Positions 41,114-48,991 of a stretch of 64,000 nucleotides of DNA are shown here, in pieces. The stretch comes from Pseudonocardia sediminis (GTDB lineage Bacteria > Actinomycetota > Actinomycetes > Mycobacteriales > Pseudonocardiaceae): positions 5,206,001 through 5,270,000 of the forward strand of contig NZ_SHKL01000001.1 in the NCBI RefSeq assembly GCF_004217185.1, written 5' to 3'. The position numbers were made by a program, and so were the translations under genes. The number at the start of each line of letters is the position of its first letter. Position 1 is the stretch's first letter. The notes under the pieces were generated by a model. That model was not told the origin of the DNA. It worked only from the letters and a program-made list of their open reading frames with translations, and did not search any database.

Positions 41114-43132
41114 TCAGCTCAGCCCGTTGGCTCCGCGGATCAGCGTCACCAGCTCGTCCATCATGTCGGTGAGCTGGTAGTTCTTCGGCGTGAACACCGC
41201 GGCCACGCCGCCCTCGCGGAGCTTGCGCTCGTCCTCCGGCGGGATGATGCCCCCGACCACGACCGGCACGTCGTCGGAGCCCGCGTCGTGCAGCCCGCGG
41301 ACCACGGCCGGCACCACCTCGAGGTGCGACCCGGAGAGCACCGACAGCCCGACCGCGTGCACGCCCTCCTGCACCGCGGCCGAGACGATCTGCGCCGGCG
41401 TCAGGCGGATGCCCTGGTAGATCACCTCGAACCCGACGTCGCGGGCCCGCACCGCGACCTGCTCGGCGCCGTTGGAGTGCCCGTCCAGGCCGGGCTTGCC
41501 GACCAGCAGCCGCAGCCTCGAGCCGAGCTCCTCGCCGGTGGCGCGAACCCGCTCACGCACGTCCGCGATCTCCACCGAGGCCTCCCCGGACGACACGGCC
41601 GCCGACACCCCGGTCGGGGCACGGAACTCGCCGAACACCTCGCGCAGCGCGCCGGACCACTCCCCGGTCGTGACACCGGCCTTGGCGCAGTCGATCGAGA
41701 CCTGCATCAGGTTCGTCTCGGTCTTCGCCGCGTCGCGCAGCGCCCGCAGGGCCTCCTCGACGGCGGTCGCGTCCCGGGCCGCGCGCCACTGTCCGATCGC
41801 CTCGATCGCACCCTTCTCGGTCGCTGGGTCGACGGTGAAGATCGCCTCGGCGCCCTCGGCCTGCAGCGGGCTGGGCTCGGTGGTGTCGAACTTGTTCACC
41901 CCGACCACGACGCGCTCGCCGGACTCCAGCTGACGACGCCCCTCGGCCAGCGAGCTGACCAGCTCGCCCTTCATGTAGCCGCTCTCGACGGCGGCGACCG
42001 CGCCGCCCATCTCCTGCACCCGGTCGATCTCGGCCCGTGCGCCCTCGACGAGCTCGGAGACCTTGGCCTCGATCACGTGGCTGCCGTCGAAGATGTCCTC
42101 GTACTCGAGCAGGTCGGTCTCGTAGGCCAGCACCTGCTGCATCCGCAGCGCCCACTGCTGGTCCCACGGCCGCGGCAGGCCCATCGCCTCGTTCCACGCC
42201 GGCAGCTGCACGGCGCGGGCACGGGCGTCCTTGGACAGGGTGACCGCGAGCATCTCCAGCACGATCCGCTGGACGTTGTTCTCCGGCTGCGCCTCGGTCA
42301 ACCCGAGCGAGTTGACCTGCACGCCGTAGCGCAGGCGTCGCTGCTTGGGGTTCTCGACGCCGTAGCGCTCGCGGGTGATGTCGTCCCAGAGACGGGCGAA
42401 GGCCCGCATCTTGCACATCTCCTCGACGAAGCGCAGACCGGCGTTGACGAAGAACGAGATCCGCCCGACGACGTCACCGAACTTCTCCGGCGGCACCTGC
42501 CCGGAGTCGCGCACCGAGTCCAGCACCGCGATCGCCGTGCACAGGGCGTAGGACAGCTCCTGCGTCGGCGTCGCCCCGGCCTCCTGCAGGTGGTAGCTGC
42601 AGATGTTGATCGGGTTCCACTTGGGGATCTCGGTCACCGACCAGGCCACCATGTCGGTGATCAGGCGCAGGCTCGGAGCCGGCGGGAACACGTAGGTGCC
42701 CCGCGACAGGTACTCCTTGACGATGTCGTTCTGCGTGGTGCCGGCGAGCTTGGAACGGACCTCGCTGTAGTCGAGGCCCTGCTCCTCGGCCTGCTCCTCG
42801 GCGACCGCGACGTAGAGCGCGAGCAGCCACATGGCGGGGGCGTTGATGGTCATCGAGGTGTTGGCCTCGGCCATCGGGATGCCCTCGAACAGGGTGCGCA
42901 TGTCTCCGATGTGGCTGACCGGCACGCCGACCTTGCCGACCTCGCCCTTGGCCAGCTCGTCGTCGGGGTCGTAGCCGGTCTGGGTGGGCAGGTCGAAGGC
43001 CACCGAGAGACCGGTCTGGCCCTTGGACAGGTTCCGCCGGTAGAGCTCGTTGGTCTTCTCGGCCGACGAGTGCCCCGCATAGGTGCGGATCACCCACGGG
43101 CGGTCGCGCTCACGATCGGTCGGGTACGGCAC
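41114..43132 (-). CDS. meaA: MeaA-type adenosylcobalamin mutase (ethylmalonyl-CoA mutase)
   Basis: Rearranges ethylmalonyl-CoA to methylsuccinyl-CoA, the step after Ccr and epimerase. 672 residues in a single chain from GTG 43132 (GGAGG 6 nt upstream; ORF extension to 43210 rejected). Substrate barrel: DRPWVIRTYAGHSSAEKTNELYRRNLSKGQTGLSVAFDLPTQTGYDPD, TSMTINAPAMWLLALY, GTTQNDIVKEYLSRGTYVFPP. The C-terminal B12 domain is LLVGKPGLDGHSNGAEQVAVRARDVGFEVIYQGIRLTP with the DGHSNG cobalt-ligand motif. The YPTDRERDRPW opening and single-chain length fit MeaA rather than the two-subunit methylmalonyl-CoA mutase; assignment between Ecm and related mutases rests on this and on the presence of ccr. Operator copy 3 lies 33 bp upstream. 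Confidence 0.92.
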   Translation of the reverse strand: MPYPTDRERDRPWVIRTYAGHSSAEKTNELYRRNLSKGQTGLSVAFDLPTQTGYDPDDELAKGEVGKVGVPVSHIGDMRTLFEGIPMAEANTSMTINAPAMWLLALYVAVAEEQAEEQGLDYSEVRSKLAGTTQNDIVKEYLSRGTYVFPPAPSLRLITDMVAWSVTEIPKWNPINICSYHLQEAGATPTQELSYALCTAIAVLDSVRDSGQVPPEKFGDVVGRISFFVNAGLRFVEEMCKMRAFARLWDDITRERYGVENPKQRRLRYGVQVNSLGLTEAQPENNVQRIVLEMLAVTLSKDARARAVQLPAWNEAMGLPRPWDQQWALRMQQVLAYETDLLEYEDIFDGSHVIEAKVSELVEGARAEIDRVQEMGGAVAAVESGYMKGELVSSLAEGRRQLESGERVVVGVNKFDTTEPSPLQAEGAEAIFTVDPATEKGAIEAIGQWRAARDATAVEEALRALRDAAKTETNLMQVSIDCAKAGVTTGEWSGALREVFGEFRAPTGVSAAVSSGEASVEIADVRERVRATGEELGSRLRLLVGKPGLDGHSNGAEQVAVRARDVGFEVIYQGIRLTPAQIVSAAVQEGVHAVGLSVLSGSHLEVVPAVVRGLHDAGSDDVPVVVGGIIPPEDERKLREGGVAAVFTPKNYQLTDMMDELVTLIRGANGLS

Positions 43133-43164
43133 CGGACACCTCCGCGTCGTTGACGGAGAGGACC

Positions 43165-43178
43165 CTACCGGCGGGTAG
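43165..43178. promoter_or_regulatory. palindromic operator, copy 3 of 3 (MeaA mutase promoter)
   Basis: CTACCGGCGGGTAG, 33-46 bp upstream of the mutase GTG at 43132 on the minus strand, with 5-bp arms CTACC/GGTAG. Same motif as at 23502 and 29107. Confidence 0.65.
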
Positions 43179-43338
43179 CCCGAAGCCCGGTACCGGACGA
43201 CCCTCGTCACACCAGATTGGTCGGAAAACTACGCGAATCGTTCGGGAAACCGCGCACTGGATCGGTCCACCTCCCCTGCTTCCGGGGAGGTACGCGAGCC
43301 GGGGCGCGTCGGCCGGGCGCGGCGCGCACAATCACCGG

Positions 43339-43665
43339 ATGGGCGTTCCTCAGGGGATCTTCGAGTACGGCGTCGCGGCGCTCGTCATCGTCGCGATGGT
43401 GTTCCTCCTGCGCTGGACGTTCGGGACCCAGAACGCGCGGCGCCCTCCCGTGAACGACCCGGCCGACCCGGTCGACGACGGTCTGCTCGAAGAGGTCTCC
43501 CGGGTGCCGACGGAGTCCGCCGCCCAGGTGCTGCGCGGGCGGCTGCACGGCAACGGCATCCGGTCGACGGTCTCGCGTGCCGGTCTCGACGGCTACCGCC
43601 TGCTGGTGTTCCCGGACGACGTCAAGGACGCCCGCGTCGTGCTCAGCCGCGGCGCGCTGGAGTAG
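43339..43665 (+). CDS. DUF2007-like single-TM membrane protein
   Basis: 108 residues. One N-terminal TM helix (YGVAALVIVAMVFLLRWTF) followed by a soluble part VSRVPTESAAQVLRGRLHGNGIRSTVSRAGLDGYRLLVFPDDVKDARVVL, a small alpha/beta fold like DUF2007 (putative signal-transducing) proteins. ATG 43339; CACAAT lies 6 nt upstream, possibly leaderless. Divergent from the mutase and convergent with DUF1206. Function unknown. Confidence 0.75.
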   Translation: MGVPQGIFEYGVAALVIVAMVFLLRWTFGTQNARRPPVNDPADPVDDGLLEEVSRVPTESAAQVLRGRLHGNGIRSTVSRAGLDGYRLLVFPDDVKDARVVLSRGALE

Positions 43666-43669
43666 GGCG

Positions 43670-44521
43670 CTAGACGACCCGGTGGTAGCGGGCGTCGAAG
43701 AAGCAGAACACGCCGTAGCAGGCGATCCCGAGCGCCACCGCCAGCAGCAGGAACACCCCGTAGGGCTGCTCGCGCAGGGTCTTGAGCGCGGAGTCCATCC
43801 CGTTGGCCTGCTGCGGGTCGAACGTGATCGCGGCCGTGCCGATCAGCAGGCCCAGGACGATGATCGCGACACCCTTGGCGATGTAGCCGACCTGCCCGGT
43901 GCGCTCGTTCAGCCGGCGCGCCCGCCGGTCCACCCCGCCGAGGTCCTGGTCCTCGGTGAAGGCCTCGGTGTAGCCCTGGTAGATCATCACGCCGCCGCCG
44001 ATCACGACGCCGAGCCCGACGAGCGCGACCAGGATCTGGCCACCCGGCAGGCCGAGCAGACCCGCGGTGGCCTGCCCTCCCCCGCCGCCCGACGAGCGGC
44101 CCTGCACCGCCGTCGTCGCGGCCGTGACGGCCAGCGCGGCGTAGATGACGGCCTGCCCACCGCTGGAGACGCGCTTGGCGATCCGCTTCCTGTCGTCGGA
44201 GATGTAGGGGAAGCCCCAGATCGCGGACACGACCCGCCACAGCACGACGGCGGCGAACCCGACGACCAGCACCCCGAGGAGCACCCGGCCGGCCGGTTCG
44301 GCCGCGATCGCGCCCAGCGCGCCGTTCTGGTCGGCCTGACCGCCCGAACCGAGCGCGATCCGCGCCGCCAGGAACGCGATCAGCAGGTGCAGCAGGCCGT
44401 TCGAGGCGATGCCCACCCGGGCCATGACCCGGACGGGCTTGCTGCGGGCCGCCTGCTTGGCCGAGGACCCGGCCGCGTCCGCGGCTCGGGACACGTCGGA
44501 GGTGTCGGGCACACCGGACAT
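43670..44521 (-). CDS. DUF1206 integral membrane protein
   Basis: 283 residues with six TM segments in three pairs, each pair opening with a similar GIASNGLLHLLIAFLAARIALG / GQAVIYAALAVTAATTAVQG / GYIAKGVAIIVLGLLIGTAA phrase: the internal three-fold repeat of DUF1206. ATG 44521 preceded by GGAGG. Located just downstream of murA. Function unknown; widespread in actinobacteria. Confidence 0.88.
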   Translation of the reverse strand: MSGVPDTSDVSRAADAAGSSAKQAARSKPVRVMARVGIASNGLLHLLIAFLAARIALGSGGQADQNGALGAIAAEPAGRVLLGVLVVGFAAVVLWRVVSAIWGFPYISDDRKRIAKRVSSGGQAVIYAALAVTAATTAVQGRSSGGGGGQATAGLLGLPGGQILVALVGLGVVIGGGVMIYQGYTEAFTEDQDLGGVDRRARRLNERTGQVGYIAKGVAIIVLGLLIGTAAITFDPQQANGMDSALKTLREQPYGVFLLLAVALGIACYGVFCFFDARYHRVV

Positions 44522-44580
44522 CGCGGCCTCCAGGGGCTGGGAAGAGCCGAACCGTCCCACACATCCCCGACACCGGGCCC

Positions 44581-44603
44581 ACGGCGCAACGGTGTTGCGC
44601 CGT
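44581..44603 (-). terminator. murA terminator
   Basis: Perfect ACGGCGCAAC / GTTGCGCCGT stem (44581-44590 with 44594-44603) and a 3-nt loop, immediately after the murA stop codon. Confidence 0.75.
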
Positions 44604-44608
44604 CCGGG

Positions 44609-45877
44609 TCAGCGGTCGGGCTCGCCCACCACCCGGGAGATGTCGGCGCCGAGCGAGCTGAGGTTCTCCACGAAACGCGGGTAGCCGCGGTCGATGTGCG
44701 CGACGTCCCAGACCTCGGTGGTCCCCTCCGCGCACAGCCCGGCCAGCACCAGGCCGGCACCGGCCCGGATGTCGCTGGCCCACACCGGGGCGCTGGAGAG
44801 CAGCTCCCGGCCGCGGACGACGGCGTGGTGCCCGTCGGTGCGCGCGTCGGCGCCGAGGCGGATCATCTCGTCGACGAATCGGAACCGGGCCTCGAACACG
44901 TTCTCGGTGATCATCGACGTGCCCTCGGCGACGGCGGAGAGCGCGATCGCCATCGGCTGCAGGTCGGTCGCGAAGCCCGGGTAGGGCAGCGTCACGAAGT
45001 CGACGGCCTGCGCCCGGCCCGGCATCGCGACGGTGAACTCCTGCTCGCCCACGGTCGTCTCTGCGCCGGCGCTGCGCAGCTTGTCCAGCACCAGGTCGAT
45101 GTGGTGCGGGTCCACCCCGCGCACCGTGACCTCACCGGAGGTCATCGCGGCGGCGAACGCCCAGGTCGCGCCCACGATCCGGTCCCCGATCACGCGGTGC
45201 TCGGTCGGCTGCAGGCCGGTCACGCCGTGCACGATCAACGTCGACGAGCCGATGCCCTCGAGCTTCGCGCCCATCTGCACGAGCATCACGCAGAGGTCGA
45301 CGATCTCCGGCTCGCGCGCGGCGTTGTCGATGATCGTGGTGCCCTCGGCCAGCACGGCCGCCATCAGGATGTTCTCGGTCGCGCCGACGCTGGGGAAGTC
45401 CAGCCAGATCTGGGCGCCGTGCAGGTCCTCGGCGCGGGCCTTGACGCAGCCGTGCTCGATCTCGGTCGTCGCGCCGAGCTTGCGCAGACCGTTCTGGTGC
45501 ATGTCCAGCGGCCGGGACCCGATCGCGTCCCCGCCGGGCAGCGGCACCACCGCACGCCGGCAGCGGGCCACCAGCGGGCCCAGCACGCAGACCGAGGCGC
45601 GCAGGCGCGAGACCGACCGGTAGTCCGCCTCCGCGCCGGGCTCGGCCGGCACGTCGATCAGGACGGTCGTGCCGTCGATCGAGACCTCGCACCCGAGGCT
45701 GCGCAGCACGTCCGCCATCAGCGGCACGTCGAGGATCTCCGGGCAGTTCTCCAGCGTCGTGCGCCCCTCGGCGAGCAACGCCGCGGCCATGAGCTTGAGC
45801 ACACTGTTCTTGGCGCCGACGACGTCGACGGACCCGGTCAGACGGGCTCCACCACGGACCGCGAAATGCTCCACCAC
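44609..45877 (-). CDS. murA: UDP-N-acetylglucosamine 1-carboxyvinyltransferase, Asp117 (fosfomycin-insensitive) form
   Basis: First committed step of peptidoglycan precursor synthesis: enolpyruvyl transfer from PEP to UDP-GlcNAc. 422 residues. VGAKNSVLKLMAA (catalytic Lys), RASVCVLGPLVARCRRAVVPLPGGDAIGSRPLDMHQNGL, SVGATENILMAA, and the C-terminal FRFVDEMIRLGADARTDGHHAVVRG. The residue corresponding to E. coli Cys115 is Asp117 (GGDAIG), as in mycobacteria, which makes the enzyme insensitive to fosfomycin. Start: GTG 45877, because TACCGT (45890-45885) lies 7 nt upstream, the leaderless pattern; GTG 45895 and 45874 are in frame. Divergent from the adenosyltransferase gene. Confidence 0.96.
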   Translation of the reverse strand: MVEHFAVRGGARLTGSVDVVGAKNSVLKLMAAALLAEGRTTLENCPEILDVPLMADVLRSLGCEVSIDGTTVLIDVPAEPGAEADYRSVSRLRASVCVLGPLVARCRRAVVPLPGGDAIGSRPLDMHQNGLRKLGATTEIEHGCVKARAEDLHGAQIWLDFPSVGATENILMAAVLAEGTTIIDNAAREPEIVDLCVMLVQMGAKLEGIGSSTLIVHGVTGLQPTEHRVIGDRIVGATWAFAAAMTSGEVTVRGVDPHHIDLVLDKLRSAGAETTVGEQEFTVAMPGRAQAVDFVTLPYPGFATDLQPMAIALSAVAEGTSMITENVFEARFRFVDEMIRLGADARTDGHHAVVRGRELLSSAPVWASDIRAGAGLVLAGLCAEGTTEVWDVAHIDRGYPRFVENLSSLGADISRVVGEPDR

Positions 45878-46024
45878 GCCCACGACGGTAGCCACCGGGG
45901 ACGGCCCCGCCCCGGCTGCCCCTGCCCCTCGGCACCCGGGTGTCCCATTCGGCGCATCCGCCCGACAGGTGGTCGATCCACCGGCGCGGCGCCGATCGTC
46001 GGGTCACCGGGATACGCTCGCCGC

Positions 46025-46615
46025 GTGGCCGTACACCTGACGCGCATCTACACCCGGACCGGTGACGACGGGACGACGAACCTCGGTGACTTCTCCCGGG
46101 TCCCGAAGACCGACGTCCGTCTGGCGGCCTACGCCGACACCGACGAGTGCAACGCGGCGCTGGGCGTCGCGGTCACCGTGGGCGGGCTGGCCGACCGGGT
46201 GATCGAGCCGCTGCGCCAGATCCAGAACGACCTGTTCGACGTCGGAGCGGACCTGTGCGCGCCGATCGTCGAGAACCCCGAGTACCCGCCGCTGCGGGTC
46301 ACCCAGGGCTACGTGGACCGCCTCGAGGCCTGGTGCGACGAGTTCAACCCCGAGCTGCCGAAGCTGAACTCGTTCATCCTGCCCGGCGGCACCCCGGGTG
46401 CGGCGTACCTGCACGTCGCCCGCACGGTCACCCGGCGCGCCGAGCGCTCGGTCTGGGCCCTGCTGGAGTCGGACCCGGAGCGGACGAACCCGCTCACCGC
46501 GACCTACCTCAACCGCCTGTCGGACCTGCTGTTCATCCTCGGCCGCGTCGCGAACCCCGACGGCGACGTCCTGTGGCAGCCCGGCGGCCCCCACGGAGCT
46601 CCCTCCGCGGGCTGA
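46025..46615 (+). CDS. ATP:cob(I)alamin adenosyltransferase, PduO type
   Basis: 196 residues. Makes adenosylcobalamin, the cofactor of the MeaA-type mutase. IYTRTGDDGTTNLGDFSRVPKTDVRLAAYADTDECNAALG is the N-terminal ATP-binding signature. ILPGGTPGAAYLHVARTVTRRAERSVWAL and NPLTATYLNRLSDLLFILGRVAN hold the conserved Arg and Asn/Asp. GTG 46025; TACGCT (46013-46018) lies 6 nt upstream, so leaderless. Its location beside murA in the ATP synthase neighbourhood is the same as in many actinobacteria. Confidence 0.95.
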   Translation: MAVHLTRIYTRTGDDGTTNLGDFSRVPKTDVRLAAYADTDECNAALGVAVTVGGLADRVIEPLRQIQNDLFDVGADLCAPIVENPEYPPLRVTQGYVDRLEAWCDEFNPELPKLNSFILPGGTPGAAYLHVARTVTRRAERSVWALLESDPERTNPLTATYLNRLSDLLFILGRVANPDGDVLWQPGGPHGAPSAG

Positions 46616-46645
46616 GAGCACGCACGAGAGCCCATCTCGTACGTC

Positions 46646-46678
46646 CCCGTCGGACGGGAGGAGCTCTCGTCCGACGGG
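46646..46678. terminator. bidirectional terminator at the end of the atp operon
   Basis: 46646-46660 pairs with 46664-46678 over 15 bp with a single G-T position and a 3-nt loop. It serves the adenosyltransferase gene on one side and the DUF2550 gene (last gene after atpC) on the other. A smaller ACGAGA/TCTCGT hairpin lies at 46624-46640. Confidence 0.8.
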
Positions 46679-46706
46679 TGGGCGCGGCGCTCAGGGGGCG
46701 CGGGGC

Positions 46707-47144
46707 TCAGGAGGCGCGGGGCCAGCCCGAGTGTCGTCCGGGCGGGGTCGCCTCGACCCAGGCCAGGAAGCCGGTCAGGACGTCGGCGGACATCGCCAGC
46801 TCGACGTCGGCGCCACCGCGCTCACGACAGCGCAGGACCTCGACCGCGGACGGGATCGCGAAGTCCTCGGACCGCAGTGGCGCCCGCCGGTCGACGATCT
46901 CCAGGTCCGCCCGGTCGAGAACGACCGTCGGGCCGATCCGGAAGCTGGTGAGCCGGAACCAGACGAACTCGTCGCCCCGGAACCGGCCGACACCGAAGTG
47001 CCAGTCGTTGACGAGAAAACGGCGGCGCAGACACAGGTCCACACCGCCGCCTCGCATGAGCCGGACCCGCCGTACGGCGAGCCAGACCAGGGGAAGGATC
47101 AGACACAGCAGCAGAACCCCGACGATCGTCGCCACGAGCTCCAC
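46707..47144 (-). CDS. DUF2550 single-TM protein downstream of atpC
   Basis: 145 residues. N-terminal TM helix (ELVATIVGVLLLCLILPLVWLAV) then a conserved small domain VDLCLRRRFLVNDWHFGVGRFRGDEFVWFRLTSFRIGPTVVLDR...ELAMSADVLTGFLAWVEATPPG. It corresponds in position and layout to the protein encoded right after atpC in mycobacteria (Rv1312 in M. tuberculosis). GTG 47144, 20 bp after atpC. Role in ATP synthase is unproven. Confidence 0.88.
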   Translation of the reverse strand: MELVATIVGVLLLCLILPLVWLAVRRVRLMRGGGVDLCLRRRFLVNDWHFGVGRFRGDEFVWFRLTSFRIGPTVVLDRADLEIVDRRAPLRSEDFAIPSAVEVLRCRERGGADVELAMSADVLTGFLAWVEATPPGRHSGWPRAS

Positions 47145-47164
47145 TGCCGCGTCTTCTCCCTCGA

Positions 47165-47551
47165 CTATCGGGAAGAGGCTTCCGCGGCTTTCAGCCGCAC
47201 CTCGGCGCGCGCCCTGGCGGCGGCACCCTCGTCGTCGGAGGCGTCGGCACGGTCGAGCGCCTTGCGGGCCCGGTCCGTGTCGATCTCGTCGGACATCTCC
47301 GCGTACTCGGCCAGGATCGACACCCGCTCGGCCGAGACCGAGAGGAACCCGCCGTGCACCGCAACGGTCTGCGACGTGCCGTCGGTCCCGTCGATGCGGA
47401 TGACCGCGGCCTCCTCCAGCTGGCCCAGCAGGGGCTGGTGACCCGGCATGATGCCGACCTGCCCGACCGTGGTCCGGGCGAGGACGAACGACGCCTCACC
47501 CGACCACAGCCGACGCTCGACCGACACCAGGTCGACCGTCATCTCCGCCAT
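47165..47551 (-). CDS. atpC: F1Fo ATP synthase subunit epsilon
   Basis: 128 residues. MTVDLVSVERRLWSGEASFVLARTTVGQVGIMPGHQPLLGQL and VAVHGGFLSVSAERVSILAEYAEMSDEID form the beta-sandwich, and the C-terminal helical hairpin is DTDRARKALDRADASDDEGAAARARAEVRLKAAEA. Central-stalk subunit that restrains ATP hydrolysis. ATG 47551, with a second in-frame ATG three codons later. Gap of 6 bp from atpD. Confidence 0.96.
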   Translation of the reverse strand: MAEMTVDLVSVERRLWSGEASFVLARTTVGQVGIMPGHQPLLGQLEEAAVIRIDGTDGTSQTVAVHGGFLSVSAERVSILAEYAEMSDEIDTDRARKALDRADASDDEGAAARARAEVRLKAAEASSR

Positions 47552-47557
47552 ATCCGA

Positions 47558-48991
47558 TCAGCCTTCGAGCTTCTTGCGGTTCTTGTCCAGGTCGTCCAGA
47601 CCACCGCAGAGGAAGAACGCCTGCTCGGGCACGTCGTCGAACTCGCCCTTGGCGATCTTGTCGAACGCCTCGATGGTCTCCTTGAGCGGGACCGTCGAAC
47701 CGGGCTGCTGGGTGAACTGCTCGGCCACCAGCAGGTTCTGCGACAGGAAGCGCTCGATCCGCCGTGCGCGGCCGACCAGCTGCTTGTCCTCCTCGGACAG
47801 CTCGTCGATACCGAGGATCGCGATGATGTCCTGCAGGTCGTTGTACTTCTGCAGGATCCGCTTGACCTCGTTCGCGACCCGGAAGTGCTCGTCGCCCACG
47901 TACTGCGGGTCGAGGATCCGGGAGGTCGAGGTCAGCGGGTCCACCGCCGGGTAGATCCCCTTCTGGGAGATCGGCCGGGAGAGCTCGGTGGTCGCGTCCA
48001 GGTGGGCGAACGTGGTCGCCGGCGCCGGGTCGGTGTAGTCGTCCGCGGGGACGTAGATCGCCTGCATCGAGGTGATCGACCGGCCCCGGGTCGAGGTGAT
48101 CCGCTCCTGCAGCTCGCCCATCTCGTCGGCCAGGGTGGGCTGGTACCCCACCGCGGACGGCATGCGGCCGAGGAGGGTGGAGACCTCCTGGCCGGCCTGG
48201 GTGAACCGGAAGATGTTGTCGATGAAGAGCAGCACGTCCTGGTTCTGCTCGTCGCGGAAGTACTCCGCCATCGTCAGCGCGGACAGCGCGACCCGCATAC
48301 GGGTGCCCGGCGGCTCGTCCATCTGGCCGAACACCAGCGCGGTGTTCTCCATGACGCCCGACTCGGTCATCTCCGTGATGAGGTCGTTGCCCTCACGGGT
48401 GCGCTCGCCGACCCCGGCGAACACCGAGGTGCCACCGAAGTTCTGCGCGACGCGCTGGATCATCTCCTGGATGAGCACGGTCTTGCCCACGCCCGCGCCG
48501 CCGAACAGGCCGATCTTCCCGCCGACCACGTAGGGGGTCATCAGGTCGAGCACCTTGATGCCGGTCTCCAGCATCTCGGTCGAGCCCTCGAGCTGGTCGA
48601 ACGACGGCGCCTTGCGGTGGATGCCCCACAGGTCGCCGGTGATCTCCAGGTCGGGCTTGTCCAGGCACTCGCCGAGCGCGTTGAACACGTGCCCCTTGAC
48701 CTGGTCGCCGACCGGGACGGAGATCGGACGGCCGAGGTCGGTGACCTCCTGGCCGCGGACCACGCCGTCGGTGGGCTGCATCGAGATCGTGCGGACCAGG
48801 TGGTCACCCAGGTGCTGGGCGATCTCCAGGGTCAGCTTCCGGGTCTCCTCGCCGAACTTCACGTCCAGCGTGAGCGCGTTGTAGAGGTCCGGCACGTGGT
48901 TGCGCGGGAACTCGACGTCGACGACCGGGCCGGTGACCCGGACGACCCGGCCGGTGGTGGTCTGGGTGCCGGCATCGGCAGTTGCGGTCAT
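47558..48991 (-). CDS. atpD: F1Fo ATP synthase subunit beta
   Basis: 477 residues. Catalytic subunit with P-loop GLFGGAGVGKTVLIQEMI, GERTREGNDLI, ALTMAEYFRDEQNQDVLLFIDNIFRFTQAG (Walker B) and SAVGYQPTLADEMGELQERI. The catalytic Glu is in GVGERTREG. ATG 48991 overlaps the atpG stop by one base (TGATG), translational coupling. Confidence 0.98.
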   Translation of the reverse strand: MTATADAGTQTTTGRVVRVTGPVVDVEFPRNHVPDLYNALTLDVKFGEETRKLTLEIAQHLGDHLVRTISMQPTDGVVRGQEVTDLGRPISVPVGDQVKGHVFNALGECLDKPDLEITGDLWGIHRKAPSFDQLEGSTEMLETGIKVLDLMTPYVVGGKIGLFGGAGVGKTVLIQEMIQRVAQNFGGTSVFAGVGERTREGNDLITEMTESGVMENTALVFGQMDEPPGTRMRVALSALTMAEYFRDEQNQDVLLFIDNIFRFTQAGQEVSTLLGRMPSAVGYQPTLADEMGELQERITSTRGRSITSMQAIYVPADDYTDPAPATTFAHLDATTELSRPISQKGIYPAVDPLTSTSRILDPQYVGDEHFRVANEVKRILQKYNDLQDIIAILGIDELSEEDKQLVGRARRIERFLSQNLLVAEQFTQQPGSTVPLKETIEAFDKIAKGEFDDVPEQAFFLCGGLDDLDKNRKKLEG

